Positions 12,831 to 25,464 of a stretch of DNA of 64,000 bases are shown here, in pieces; the first letter of the stretch is position 1, and each line of letters begins with the position of its first letter. Location of the stretch: the NCBI GenBank assembly GCA_026182355.1, contig JAPFBL010000115.1, positions 125,001 to 189,000 of the forward strand. The letters run 5' to 3'. A program made the translations under genes and the position numbers. This DNA comes from Hermatobates lingyangjiaoensis. Its lineage: Eukaryota; Arthropoda; Insecta; Hemiptera; Hermatobatidae. The notes under the pieces are model-generated. The model saw only the letters and a list, made by a program, of their open reading frames with translations, did not search any database and was not told the origin of the DNA.

Positions 12831-13689
12831 TTAGTAAGTTAAAATTGACGATTTCTTATGTCGAATCAACCCAAATGTGGTTCACTCACAACTATAATGG
12901 GTGCCAAATAACAAATGAGTCATACTTTCATGCCTATAGTAGCATTAAAGGTAAATTTTTATAAGTTTCAATGTTGTAAACAAGAGCTTTATACCAGCGT
13001 CTAGAGCCATTTGCTATGGTTAAGGTAGTCTAGTGATTGGAGAGTCTTTACCGGTATCGAAGGTATTGTATAATATTTCATTTGGCAGATTGATAATCTA
13101 AAGACCACGCCTGTTCATTATCAGGCATTGGTCAAAAGTTTCTACTTTAAAAAAACTTTTGTTCCAAAATATACATTTGGTTCCCAATCAATTTCACTAT
13201 TTTGCACATCAAATTCACCTAGGTTTAAATTAAATTTAACATTTACAATTAAAATTCACTTTGTTGTGAATCAAATTTACCCTTTTTGAGATCAAAAGCT
13301 CTAAATATATATTATTTTGAAAAAATGAAAATGAAATATGAAAATTAATTATAAATATTAATATATAAAATTAATATATAAAAATATATATATGTATAAA
13401 TATAATTTGATATATATATATATAATATTATATTATCAATATGTTAGGAAGATTAATACTTTTAATATTATTAGTCCCTCAGTAAAGTAAGAGTTTAAAG
13501 TTTTACCTAATTAAAAAAAAATACTTCATTTTAAAGTCCGTATAAGTCCGTGGAAGTCCATATACTGTTACTAAATTACTTTTATTTGTATCACTCTACG
13601 TGCTGTATGATTACATACATTCCAACGCAAAAATGCTATTTAAAGAGACTTACTGGAATTTGAAAGTTGATTCAGGACACATATCAAAG

Positions 13690-13760
13690 AAAGACAGTTA
13701 ATACGATCAATATTTTGAATAGTTGTTCGTCGTCAGGAGAAGACTTTAGAAGACTGTGAG
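13690..13760 (-). mobile_element. isolated PLE hammerhead-like remnant
   Basis: The minus strand reads TCTCCTGACGACGAAC, then AACTA, TTC, AAAATATTG. CTGACGA and the GAA/TTC stem are visible, and GAAA has become AAAA. It resembles family N. Confidence 0.45.
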
Positions 13761-14252
13761 AAAGAGTGATGTCTCATAATGTATATAAAAGAGCGACATA
13801 ATGACATCCTGTATTTGTCTGTTTTGTCAATAGGTTTAAATTAAAGCTGTAGATAGTGGATGAAAGAGATATCGCTGTAGTACGACTTAATGTAGAGAAA
13901 TGTTACAGTAAATATGAATTAGATGATTCTATAACTAAGTGAAACAAATTTTGCTATAATTGTGGTGTCTTTCTAAAAAATTGCAGTTATTTGGAGTGGT
14001 TCTAGAGGAAGAAAGTTGAAGTTAAAGTATTTTAGGTGGAAGTCGAAGCAAAGTAATCTAGGTTGTGGTGGTAATAGAGGAGCCAGAGAGAGCCTGATTC
14101 GAGCAGGCCACGAAGGGAGAAAGTGCGTAGAGCATTCCCACAACTTGCCTTGGCCTATCAAACATTCAACCACTGTCCACCACCGAGTCATCATCTCAGA
14201 CTTTGTATATACGTATTGTACTTCAAATAGTTAACAAATAAGAGCAAGTACC

Positions 14253-14816
14253 CAGTGGCGAAGTATTCACTTTTGCCACCCTGTGCGGTTGTAAGATTTG
14301 ACCCCTCCCCCACTTGTCGTTGACAATCCTTTAAAAAAAACCCTAAAATAGTTATTTTCACGGAATTAAATCAAAGATCTAATTTTAGACTACTGTCATT
14401 AGTCCCAACCTTTCATATTATCACAGTACTCGTTTACATACAGTCATCATCAGAGGAAACAAAAGATTTTTCAAAACAAAAACGTATAATTCAAATCACA
14501 AAACATTATTCAAGACTGAGCAAATAAATATAATAAGCTTGCAACCACTTTAAATAAATAGTTTTGAAAATTCAAATAAATTTATTTTTTAATTTCCAAA
14601 TATTACAGTTGAAAGATCCGTTTAAAATCAGTATTACACACATTAAAATGAAGATAATTATGACCTTAAAAACTCATTTTGGTATAAAATTTCAGATTTT
14701 TGTTAGCTTTTTATGATTTTAATTTTTTTCTATTTTCTATTTTTACACCCTCAAAATGCCGTCTTCTGGAATGTGCTACCCGGGGCGGACCCCCTCCCAT
14801 TCTTGCTATGCCACTG
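14253..14816. mobile_element. hAT-type MITE, 564 bp
   Basis: The ends are CAGTGGCGAAG and GCTATGCCACTG, which are inverted repeats. Flanks AAGTACC and AAGTATCC look like an imperfect 8-bp target duplication. The interior matches the second copy at 59723-60300 (TTTTAGACTACTGTCATTAG). The only ORF (14700-14909) lacks transposase motifs, so it is non-autonomous. Confidence 0.75.
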
Positions 14817-15067
14817 AAGTATCCACAGAGAGAAGAATTGTTCAGGATAAAAATTGTGCATGGCTGTCGTGTTTCCTATAAGGGAAGTGTGAAGGGGCCA
14901 CAGACCTAACTCTGAATTTCAGTGGTTGCCAAAATAAAGGCATAAGAAAAATGCATTTGCTATGAATACATTATTTTCGTTTATAATATTTTCTGCCTCA
15001 CACTGTGTTTATTATGAGAAATAAACCTTGTAATTAGGTTAGTTAGTGACCGACCCGTACACGACTG

Positions 15068-15318
15068 AATTATATAGGCCAAAGATTGGGCCTTTGTGAT
15101 ACTACACAATGAATATTCAACATTTTGAGTAATAAATTTTTGGATAACTCAAGTCTATTTAGGGTGGGAATCTTTAACAAGTACGTGACAAAGTACATGC
15201 TGGGGATCGATGGCTTAACATCCACTCCGAGGGATGACGTGCTCAGATTTATTCACTTCCTGCATAAATAAATCGAGGGCCTAAGTGGGTATTGAACTCC
15301 AGATCAACCGGTCCAGAG
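15068..15318 (-). mobile_element. tRNA-derived SINE
   Basis: It runs from the tail block GGGCCTTTGTGATACTACAC to the head block around GGGTATTGAACTCCAG. The B box is damaged and the A box is missing or truncated at the right edge. Confidence 0.65.
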
Positions 15319-17158
15319 CCAAATCCGTAAGCTTGTAATTAATTCATGTTTTTTTTGTTTACAATTACACAAATTTCTTTAATTGCAAATACTTTTGAGA
15401 AGTTAAGTTACTTAATGTTTTTTAAAAAAAATTACATGACCTAAGGGGACTGGGAAATTTAAGTATACTTTATATTGAAAATGAATTAGCCTAAGATAAG
15501 AATTCACAATTCATTACAGATGTTTTGAAACCAGTAAAGTAGAGAAATTAACATATTTATTTAGACATACTTTATAATATTTTGACCTAATCAGTAAAAT
15601 ATTGCAGAAATGGTATTTTGCAGATTATTTCGTTTTACTTTTTACTTTTTTAAGAAATATATGTTTTCAGTAAGATATATATTTATGCGATCAAAAATAA
15701 CGTAACTTGAAAGATCATATAATTTGTATCAGAGTCAATAAAGTAATTTGAATCATGAAATTTGTATTTAACAGGCTTGATATTGGTATCAAATTGAGGC
15801 TTTGTCGTAGGAACAGCGGGAAATGAACTACAGGAGATGTAGTTTGATGAGAGGTAAATAATGATGAGCGCAACAGACTGATGAGGAGGATATATTGGTT
15901 ATAGATATGAAATGATGAAAGGTAGAGATTGATGATAGGAATAGTATGATGACATCAACCATCTGATGTGAGGATATACTCGTATTATTGACAGATTCAA
16001 CAGTATGAGAAGTGAATACTCGTAGATTAGTGAGTGATAATTGGTAAAGCTTTAGCAGCACTTCATCTTTTCAAAGAGAAACCCTATAATAATAATCCTC
16101 CGCAGACTCATCGGAGTTTTCAGCTTCATTTCTCCAAATAAAACAGTGGAATATGTGACTCCTAAACTGGATAAAGTGTGAAAACTACTTTGGTGTGAAA
16201 TTTAATGGTATGTAATTACAGTATATTTGGCTATATTGCCTAGTAGAATGCGATTATTCAATAGTGGTTCACTAGGACACATACTGTTTCATAAGTTATG
16301 CTGTTGAGAACTTAAATGGAATAAGAGCCATAATTATTGGTTGCTTGAAATATATGACATTCATTGAAATGTTTCTCTTAATAGCTTTTCTATGTTAGTG
16401 CATATGTTCAAAGGAGCCAATACTAAAGCTTGCGTGATTTAGATCGGCTGATCGAAATGCGCATATATTACATATTAAAGTAGACGTATTATGAAAAGTA
16501 GCCTCTAATCTGAGACTAGATAGACAGGAATAACCAACCCTCTCGACCAGGCTTTCACTTTCGGCCAAGGAACGCTCTGTCCTTCCTGATTCTGATCGCG
16601 CTATGTTCACCGGCGCGTCTAAGCATTTTGTTTGACAGCTGGCTCATATCGGCTGTCAAAATAATTATGGAAGCAAAACAACTCAACGAAACATCTAAAC
16701 AGCTTTTTTTCAAAGGTTGATCTAAATATCTTCGTTTTTTCCCCCAAAAATAAATGTCCCCTTTTTTGTTATATTTGACCTGCAATAAAGAAGAGTTCCA
16801 AAAACCTTAAATATTTCATACAAATATATCATTGTAATTATGAAAGAAATCAATTAAATATTTAAATGATTTTTATATTTTAAAGTCCATAAAAAACATT
16901 TATCATATTTTGATAGCATTTCTGCGATGACAACAGTCAAGATAGATAGTTAATTATAACTTCAAACTTTGGAGTTACTTCAAATTAACTTGTAGACATA
17001 AATTTCGTCAGAACACAAACTACTACAGTCATAATGATTGTGATTATAACTAGATGCTTTGTTTTGTTTTTTTTTTGCGTTGTGACAAAAAGATGTGTAC
17101 CTTTGCAAGCCTGCAGTCCGCACAAAAGAATAGGCGAAACACAAAACCAATCAAGACG
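15319..17158. other. no supported gene; GC-richer patch at 16500-16640
   Basis: The patch at 16500-16640 has overlapping minus-strand ORFs of about 70 codons with no recognisable domain and no splice signals that form an exon. It could be an old exon or repeat fragment. Confidence 0.35.
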
Positions 17159-17480
17159 GTCACTTCTTGACCTTTATGTACCTCTGGCAAAGAAATAGAT
17201 CTTCGACATCTACTAACATGTTCTGGTCTGACACATTTTCAGGTCACTCTTTGACCTTATGCACCTCTGGAAAAGAAATAGACCTTCGACATCTACTAGC
17301 ATGTTGTGGTCTGGCACATGTTCAGGTCACTCTTTGACCTTATGCACCTCTGGAAAAGAAATAGACCTTCGACATCTACTAGCATGTTCTGGTCTGGCAC
17401 ATGTTCAGGTCACTCTTTGACCTTATGCACCTCTGGCTAAGAAATAAACTTTCAACATCTACTAGCACATTGTGGACACT
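17159..17480. repeat. tandem array, ~83-bp unit, about 4 copies
   Basis: Units starting GTCACTCTTTGACC begin at 17159, 17243, 17326 and 17409. Units 2-4 are nearly identical and unit 1 is more diverged. The period is not a multiple of three and no ORF runs through. Confidence 0.85.
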
Positions 17481-18225
17481 CTTCCTCCAACATTTCAAAC
17501 TACATGTTACAAACTTTAATGCTACAGGAAAAAAAATGGTAGAAGCCTAAGCCAATGGCGTAAAAAAACGCCGGAGATATAAACATAAATAATAATAGTA
17601 AAAAAGGTATTATTACCAGTTTATAAAATTATATAATGTATATATTGCATAATTTATATTTATATAAAAGAAGCTTTAGATTTTGTTTGATAGGTATGCT
17701 ATAGATCCAGTTCGAGCAAGTGTGCTGATAATCATGGTCAGCTGAACATACTAAGTTACGTAAGAACCATCTTCAATCGACGATTATCCTTCCGAGAATG
17801 TGAGAACATTTCTCTCGCAACAAAAGCAGTGTCAAGGCTACAAACTCGGTCGTCTGTCCTTGATCACCCTCACGAACCTGCCAAACTTCCTGATTATTGT
17901 TACTTTTTATCTTGGGGTTAAAGACATAAATAAAAAAAAAACAAACAATTGAGTAAGGAAAATCATTATGAAATATTACTGGAGAAAGGAGTTTGACCAG
18001 TATCCTTGTGGCTATGGACCTAAGTGAAACAATGAAAACCTGGGCTTACATATACCTTATTTAATGCTATAATACCCGGATCACACCGACATACAAACCG
18101 TATTTACATCCAGAAATATCAAAATCACACATATTTTTGATATGTTTGTCTGTGCGTCCGTTCAAGTTATAGAAATAACCCAATCACACCCAATTTAAAT
18201 GCGAAATCTGGACAAATATTTCATC

Positions 18226-19140
18226 TCTATACAAAGTTCGTGAATTTGTTTGTTTGTTTGTTTGTTCACCTATTTTACGTGGAGTTAGAGGCATAAAATT
18301 AAATAAATATTATTTATTACCTGAATAATGTATAATAAAAGAAAATTATCACTATATTCCCAAACATGTAGCCAATGTAGCTAGTGTCTTGCGTGCTCGC
18401 CGATGACAGTAGTGCAAATGTATTTTATATAAAGTGTAAGAGACAATTTCTTTTAAAATTTAATATTTGCGTAATGTAAATATTGGTAATAAACTAAAAG
18501 CATGGAGCCAGGGTAGCTCAATGGCTTGCGTGCTCACTGATGACAGTAGTACAAATATATTAAATATATGTAACCAAAAAAATTTTTGAATTTAAAATTT
18601 GAATAATATAAACAATGGTAATAAAGTAAAGGTATGCATCCAGGTTAGCCAGTCGCCTGCGAACTCACTGATGATAGTAGTGAAATTGTGTTATATAAAT
18701 ATAAGTAACAAAAAAAAAAAAATTAATTTAAAATTTGCGAAATATAAACACTGGTAATAAACTAAAGGCATGGAGCCAGAGTAGCCCAGACGCTTGCGTG
18801 CTCGCCGATGACAGTAGTGCAAATGCATTATAAATAAATATATAATATATAATATATATATATATATATATTATAAATAAATATAATATATATATAATAA
18901 ATATATAATAAACTACTACATTAAAGGTTAAAAATGAATCATTTTACAAACAAACTGAAACAGAACTGTCAGATAAAATACGAATGTTCTAAGGTAATAC
19001 TATAAAGATACATTCCTTACATTAATGTTGTTTTATGTGAGGTAAATAACTTGAATATTTCAATTTACAATTTTTGTTTGTTTTAAATATATTTGATTGT
19101 GTTTATAACTTGAATTGATGTTTCATTTATTTATATGGAC
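18226..19140 (+). mobile_element. Helitron-like element, copy A, 3' end lost
   Basis: It begins TCTATACAAAGTTCGTG followed by repeated GTTT, as in the copies at 25544 and 29345. It then follows their internal order (ACTACATTAAAGGTTAAAAA, then ATTTGATTGTG). It departs from them at about 19135, before the GTGAC hairpin and CTAG end. No Rep/helicase coding is present. Confidence 0.65.
18360..18840 (+). repeat. ~135-bp tandem array inside Helitron copy A
   Basis: The landmark GATGACAGTAG (GATGATAGTAG in the third unit) occurs at 18402, 18539, 18670 and 18807. Each unit carries a tRNA A-box-like GGTAGCTCAATGGCTTGCG or a variant. The related Helitrons at 25544 and 29345 hold one unit, so the array expanded here. 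Confidence 0.8.
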
Positions 19141-19230
19141 CTCAAAACGTGTAAATCCGTTCAAATTTCGGCATCGTCACAATAAAGTATGAAGTTTTGT
19201 TGTCAAATATTACATTTTGAATATGTTCAA

Positions 19231-19640
19231 CAATTTTTTACTTTACTATAAGTAAAGTATAGTGATCGTGAAAAATTTCGATCTCGAGATTTTGACGGAA
19301 TTACATGTTTTGTGGTCCCAGAAGTCGTTTTATGTAGTTTTTTCGATGATGATGATAATATCACTATCTCTACTATCATTACTGCTGTAGTTATACTAAT
19401 GAAATTATTTGCATCAGCTGTGTGATGTACAAGAATAAGCTTATATATTGATATGTCCTTCAATCACTATCTGTACTACCTCAGGAATGAAAGACTAATA
19501 TAATAAAGTATTCAGTAATCATATTCCATTTAGATGTTTATATTATGCTTAAATGAGACGTTATATAATATATACTCAAGAAATTTGATATTAAGTTACT
19601 TATAGTAAAGTCGAGTGTAGGCCACTCCAGATTTTTTAGT
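19231..19640. repeat. dispersed repeat with short inverted ends
   Basis: TACTTTACTATAAGTAAAG at the left is partly complementary to ACTTATAGTAAAGTCGAG at the right. The right block, ending GTAGGCCACTCCAGATTTT, recurs at about 27470-27525. The left block, ending ACATGTTTTGT, recurs loosely at 38340-38480. Family unknown. Confidence 0.4.
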
Positions 19641-21127
19641 AATGTAAAACTATATTGGCATTATTCCATGGATTCTAAAGAACTTCTCAATTACAGAGGA
19701 AGCAAGCATTTTAACAGGAACTTCTGTAATTTCCTTGTTTTTAATTTTTCTTTAAAAATGGAATACTGAGAGGGTAGAAACAAAGTTATAAACAAGTGTC
19801 ATGCACTGTGTCTTTAGAAAGCATCGAAGCAATAAAGAGACGCTACAAGTGTAACAGAGTTCCGCTTGTGATCAGCCTGACCGTACACACGTGACTGCTT
19901 TCTCGACGCGTGTCCCAACATCTATTTCTGATCAGTCCCGCTTCGTTTCTATTTCGTCCATCGAATACAACTAACGGAACTCAATTATCTGTCCATCACC
20001 TAGTCGGTCTCGTTTATCCATCAAACCATACGATAAGACTAACAGCGCTCTCGGAGGTGTTATGTTGGTGGTAAAACAATTCAACTACTACCAACATATC
20101 TTCAAAAAAAGAGTACTTTATTAGTTTGCCACTGTTTACTACTACATTTAGGCTCTTAAATACTTAATTTAATAATAATCATCATCATATTATCACCAAT
20201 CATCTCATTATACTCTCATTAGAAGGAATATCACTGGCAAAAATTGTTCTTTTTAAATTTGCCTCTTGAAAAACTCATCATTTTTAAATACCAATTGATA
20301 TTATATGAAAATAAGTAAAATAAAGATTCAGAAAACTGGTTTCATATTTTTTTTTAAATTGAAACAGAAAAGAAAAAGACAAAAAAAATAAAGTTTCCAA
20401 GTTTCCCCTTCGACATTTTAGTCTAAATGTAGTTTAAGAGAAAAATATGGTTCAATCCTAAAATTACATGGTAAGATTTGAATGACACGTAATTTATATT
20501 ATTAGTACAATGAACAGTTGAAATGTATTGTGAAGTGTGGAATCAATGTAGCACTATATTGGGAATATGTATAGTGTGTTTGTTCTCAATGTTTCTAAAT
20601 TGGGAGTTCTAATTTTTCAAAACTCAAGTTTATTTCAGAGCAAACATGTTCACGGCATCACTCACATCGTGCTTCTACAATTCCAAAGCCCTGTCATAGT
20701 TACGATTTTGGTTGTAAATAGTTTTAACCATAAAACACTTCGAGTTATTGTGATCCTAAAGAGAACAATAATTGCTCTCCAACCTTGGAGTAATAATAGC
20801 CTATGAAGTTTATATGAGAAGAATAGTTGATAGCGTGACGTCAGGGAGTTTTATCGTTTTCACATTGTTCTAAAGGATAATAAGTTGTTAATGGTGTACG
20901 TTGTGTGCGTTTTGACTGCTTGAGGAATAATCTATTTGGGAATTACGCCATTGGTTATTTTGCATTTAACAATGCTTTGTATATAGAGTGGGGAGGGGAG
21001 GATAAGGCTTGCTCTGATAGATCCTTGCTTGCCGTTATTACTGAAGATTGGAGCTTCTATCCTGGCTCATTACTTTTTTTTTGTTGGGAGAAGTTGAGGA
21101 TCTGTTAGAAAGCTACATTCCTGACGC
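19641..21127. other. no supported gene
   Basis: A moderately GC-rich patch at 19860-20070 has no long ORF. ORFs of 67-79 codons at 20567-21108 lack ATG starts of good context or recognisable domains. Confidence 0.4.
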
Positions 21128-21800
21128 TGATTCCTAAAGAAAATACAGTATCTTCTCAATGATTCAAAATTGGGAGTTATAATTTATCCTAACTCAAGTT
21201 TATTTAGAACAGTGTTTTACAAATTTTTTCGAGCGACCGCCCCCTTGGGTCCGTAAACCTATACTGAACACTCCTCAATAATAATTAGAATCTTAGACTA
21301 AACAACGAAATGAGTAACATTTTAATAATTAAATTAATATAATGACTAATCGAATATTTATTTATAATGCAATATATGTATTGTTTCATATCATATTTAT
21401 GCAAAAGAATTAATACACAATCAAAGAAACTTAGATGAGAATATACTTTTAACATAAAAATAAATTATTAAAACAAATAATTTTAATAAACCTTTTCCTA
21501 CAAGTTTACATGTGGTGTTTTCACCTAAATTTAGAAATTATATTGCATGAAATTTTCAATTTATGGAAATAGAATCCCCACTCCTTTTTGAATTACGCCC
21601 CCCCCCCCCACCCCCCCGATATCAAAGCACCGCCCTCAGGGGGGCTGTACCGCCCACTTTGGGAAACACTGATTTACAATAAGGACATTTAACAAGCACC
21701 CGACATCGTACAAACTTGGAACCGACGATATTCTCAGATTTTTCCACCTTCCGTGAAAATATCAAGAACCAGGGTGAAAATCAGTGTGTCAGTGTTGACA
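21128..21800 (-). mobile_element. tRNA-derived SINE split by a hAT MITE
   Basis: SINE sequence runs up to 21209 (CTCAAGTTTATTTAGAA) and resumes at 21672 (ACATTTAACAAGCACC, GACATCGTACAAACTTGG). The interruption is the hAT MITE 21210-21671. The head end is truncated. Confidence 0.75.
21210..21671. mobile_element. hAT MITE nested in a SINE
   Basis: The ends are CAGTGTTTTACAAA and GGGAAACACTG. The 8-bp flanks ATTTAGAA (21202-21209) and ATTTACAA (21672-21679) match 7 of 8. The termini carry C-rich blocks (GACCGCCCCC, CCCCCCCGATATC). No transposase. Confidence 0.85.
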
Positions 21801-21909
21801 CAGAAGCTCGTTTTTGGTGACACGCGTCTTCAAAGATAAAAAAAATTCATACTCGTAATTCAAATATTTGCCTAATTAATATTAAGACAAGCAAACGGAA
21901 TCGAATAAC

Positions 21910-22194
21910 ACGTAGGCCAAGCATTGGCCCTTTGTGATACCACACAATGAAGATTGATTCTACAGTGGGAGTCCCAAATTTTGCCTAACTCAAATTTATT
22001 TAGAGTAGGGATCTTTAACGAGTACCTGACATCGTACAGGCTCGGGACCGACGGTTTAACGTCCTTCTCCGAGGGACGACGTGCTCAGATTTATTCACCT
22101 CCCGCGTGAATAAATCGAGGGCCAGGTGAGGATTGAACCCCGGTCCTATCAGTTCAGAGGTGAGCACGTAACCACTGAGCTAGCCTGGCCCCCA
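21910..22194 (-). mobile_element. tRNA-derived SINE, best-preserved copy
   Basis: On the minus strand it starts with CCAGGCTAGCTCAGTGG (A box, 22172-22188) and has GGGGTTCAATCC (B box, 22130-22141). The family body follows: ATTTATTCACGCGGGAGG, then GAGGGACG-type and TAAATAAATTTGAG blocks. It ends near CACAAAGGGCCAATGC. The two RNA polymerase III boxes are correctly spaced for a tRNA-derived promoter. Confidence 0.85.
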
Positions 22195-22708
22195 TCGAAT
22201 AACAGATAAAGTCAGTGACCCTTGCATGGACTAGAAATGTACCATTATGAACCCAAAATAGAAGATTTAGCGAACTTCAGCACCAGACAAGTAATAATTT
22301 GTCATATATACTCATTTTCTAATTATTTAAATTTATATTTATTTTCCAATCATGTTTTTTTCTAATGAAATATATATTACTTGATTTTCTATGTTAAGTG
22401 TCAATAAAAGATTTAAAACAAGTCCCTAAATGTAAATCATTGGTTTCATAATTTTGGTTTTTGTATTTTAAATAGTGTTAAACAAATAATTCACTTACAA
22501 CATTTATAAATATCATAACCTTTTTGTAGTCTTTACTTTTGTGATGTGTCGTAATGAAAATTATGTTTCGCTTTTTTCAAAATCTTTGACACGACGAACT
22601 CAAAAGGTTTACAATGACTGCTCTGATCAGTCAGTAATCTAAGCGTGTTTTTTTTCCTATGTATTACTTTTGTTCAAATTTAAATTTGTTTGCACAATTT
22701 GGATCTTT

Positions 22709-22716
<8 letters not shown>

Positions 22717-22742
<26 letters not shown>

Positions 22743-22830
22743 CAATGATCAAACCACAATAAGAAATGGGAAAACAAGACTAAGATCTTTCAACGGTAAA
22801 AAGCGGTCTTCATCAGAGTCAAAAACCCAA
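22717..22830 (-). mobile_element. (TA)n plus half-copy of family A hairpin-tail
   Basis: (TA)13 or so is followed by GATCAAACCACAATAAG through CGGTCTTCATCAGAGTC. The minus strand carries CTGATGA, a damaged stem II, GAAAGATCTT and AGTC. The second arm is absent. Confidence 0.65.
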
Positions 22831-22850
22831 TATATATATATATATAAAAT

Positions 22851-23000
22851 ATGATAAAAGTATCGACCGTGAAATAGAAATAAAACTAAAATTTATCGGA
22901 ACTCGGTCAGTTATTCAGGTTCAAATTAAACTCTCATTGCCAACGTTTCGGTTTTTATTTAAAACCTTTTTCATAGGCAGAAGTATAAATTTTGAAACAG
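22851..23000 (-). mobile_element. family F hairpin-tail, single copy
   Basis: The minus strand reads GCCTATGAAAAAGG, then a TTTT/AAAA hairpin, CCGAAACGTTGGCA, a trailer, and CACGGTCGATACTTTTATC at the end. It links the F core to the trailer dimer at 11096. Confidence 0.65.
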
Positions 23001-23099
23001 AAAAACTAAGTATTACATTACAAATTATTTTACAAAGAAAAAGAGTCTGTGGATTTTACAAAATGTAGTCTAATGAACACGTGACACTGAACTTATATA

Positions 23100-23311
23100 T
23101 ATATAAAAAGATTTCACATAAACACGTGAAATAACAATCAATGATTCAAACCACAATGAAATGGGAAAGCAAGACTAAGATCTTTCAACCGAAACAAGAC
23201 GGTCTTCGTCAGAGTCAAAAACCCAACTGACCCAGTTGGTTTTAAACTTGACGAAGACCGCTTGTTACGTTGAAAGATCTTATTGCTTTCCCATTTTCAT
23301 TGAGTTATCAT

Positions 23312-23325
<14 letters not shown>
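23100..23325. mobile_element. family A inverted dimer
   Basis: The left arm starts AAAAAGATTTCACATAAACA after (TA)n. The arms meet near 23228 around CCCAACTGACCCAGTTGG. The right arm ends in (TA)n at 23311. The right arm core is partly deleted (CTTGACGAAGACC). Confidence 0.75.
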
Positions 23326-23339
<14 letters not shown>

Positions 23340-23348
<9 letters not shown>

Positions 23349-23570
23349 TGAAACGGTCCAAGGGACTTTTAAATAAAAACCAATTAAAAAAGACAGCTCA
23401 CAAATAGACACAGGAATAACTCACTTCTATATTTCGACCATTGTCGTCATCAGGAGGCGAAGAGTCCCGCAGGAAGGCAGAGTGGCGACTCTGGTCGAAA
23501 TATAAAAGTGAGTTATTCCTATGTCTATTTGTGTGCTATCTTTTTTAATTGGTTTATATATATATATAGA
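23340..23570. mobile_element. family B inverted dimer with one damaged core
   Basis: The left arm (minus) has an intact core: CTCCTGATGA, CGAC-aatg-GTCG, AAATATAG, then AAGTGAG. The right arm lacks CTGATGA and the 5' side of stem II, jumping from GCGACTCT to GGTCGAAATATA. Both arms end outward in GGTTT or ACGGTCC-type tails and (TA)n. Confidence 0.75.
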
Positions 23571-23601
<31 letters not shown>

Positions 23602-23802
23602 GCAAGGGTTGAGTGAGAGAGAGAAACTTTAACTTCTTTTCCTTATAACGAAAGATGTAGAAATATTGGATTGAGTCTTGTTGGTGTTTATGAGCGAGTT
23701 TTTGCTTAGATATGAATAATATATAAGGAAAATAATGAAAGATATATATATCATGATATATATATGATAATGGATAACAAGATTTTACATAAACACATGA
23801 AA

Positions 23803-23910
23803 TAAGAATCAATGTTCAAACCACAATCCGATTGGCATTTGACTCTGACGAAGACTGCTTGTTACGGTTGAAATATCTTAGTTTTTTTACTCATTTCTAC
23901 GTAAATTTGA
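23803..23910 (+). mobile_element. family A half-copy
   Basis: It holds GACTCTGACGAAGACTGC, TTACGGTTGAAATATCTTAG. Stem III AGATCT is mutated to ATATCT. The left arm is reduced to TCAAACCACAATC. Confidence 0.6.
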
Positions 23911-25464
23911 GCATTGACTACGTGCAAAACCAGTCTGACGACTACAACAGCCATTTATGAGGTGAGACCAATTTATATAATAATATAGTTTATATACTTC
24001 AAGGATGAGAAAACAATCGGAAACAAACAACAAATTTTAGTTTGAATAGAGAAATACAAATTAGAAACACAACTTGCAATCTCTATTTGCCACTTTAAAC
24101 CGTAATAAGGAGAGACGAAAGATGAACAAGAACATCCGTTCAACGTCAGTTGGTGAACGACAATCGCTACACAGTGAACTTATAAATAAATGAATATATA
24201 ACGGTAACTATCGTTAGATGCTTCCCATTATTGTTTATTCCATTTTTTCTGAAAATTGTGTTTATCATCTTTTTACAAATTTAAATTAAATATATAAATA
24301 TTCTGTTTATTGATACAATCTCATTTTTTATTTTGGGATATTTAACATGTTCGTGTTTTCAATCATTACTGAAAGTTGTTTATACCTTAGAATTTAATCT
24401 GATACCTTTAATTATCATCTTAATTAAGCTCACTTAATTCAAAGGCATGCTAATTTGATCTGGGTTGAATTAAAGAGGAGAGGATTGGTTATCAGAATTA
24501 TCTTGTAGGTGACTGGTAAACTAATGGTTGGGTGGAGGGTTTTGTCAAGTCTATTTCAGGTGTTATCGTCAAGCTGGAGACATACCCTACCCTCTGATGA
24601 CCTAATAGCATTGGAGTCTGCATCAAATTCCTTTCGTTTAACTTTAACTTATGTTTTGATCATCACTCAGAAATGCAATTCATAAACTCTACACATCTGC
24701 TTTCTAATCGCTCATTGGTGGCAGAAGGTATTATGCTTTCTTGATGGGATTTTTAATTAAGGATGTGAGAAGGTCCCAAGACCACTATTGCGTGCCTTGA
24801 GTTCCCCTTCTTTGGAAAATCCCTTTTTTGCTACCCTTTTGAAAATTAATACAATCGAAGTCAAGGATATTATTATTACTGCAAATCAATAATATGAATA
24901 TAACTTGCTAATTTAAATTTAAATTATGTACAAATTAAACATTTCATTTCTGTATCATTTTGGCCAAAATATAACAAAAAATATAATTGGAACTTCTTAA
25001 AAAGATGTAATGGCCACTTGACAAGCATGCTAAAATACGTAAAAAAATTTTCAATCCCTTGATTAAGGTTTGATCAAAAATTATATACGAACAGTGATGA
25101 GATTCAAAATTTTAACAATAGGTTCTGTTTTATAAAAAGTCACTAGGAATGGGTTCCCTCATTAAACGGAGGTTCTTACAGAACTAGAAGTAGTCCCATC
25201 GAATTTCAACTAGGATGGTGATAATATTGCTGATAACGTGCACTAATGAAATACAACTTTTGTAACTAATTTACATTTATGAAATATATTCTTGGAAGAT
25301 AATAAAATAAAGAGCACTGCACCTTTGCAGGTTCATTATTCAAGATATATTATTTTAAAAAATTCCAAATAGCCACTTAATTGTAATCATATTTCTTAAC
25401 CATTTTTTGATTCATTCACAGATCATCTCCAGAACCCACCCTCTCCTTACTCTCAAGTCCCTAA
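23911..25464. other. no supported gene or element
   Basis: Ordinary AT-rich sequence with no ORF, tandem repeat or match to the other families in this window. Confidence 0.45.

Noticed and set aside
16395..16785. Overlapping minus ORFs in a GC-richer patch
   Set aside because: No domain, no splice pair and no second copy. Mentioned only as a patch.
17159..18840. CRISPR-like array
   Set aside because: Units are long contiguous tandem repeats without unique spacers, in eukaryotic DNA.
22130..22190. Functional tRNA gene
   Set aside because: The boxes are tRNA-like but the arms do not form a cloverleaf and the unit recurs as a SINE.
23525..23812. 95-codon minus ORF
   Set aside because: Mostly translated (TA)n and PLE trailer sequence.
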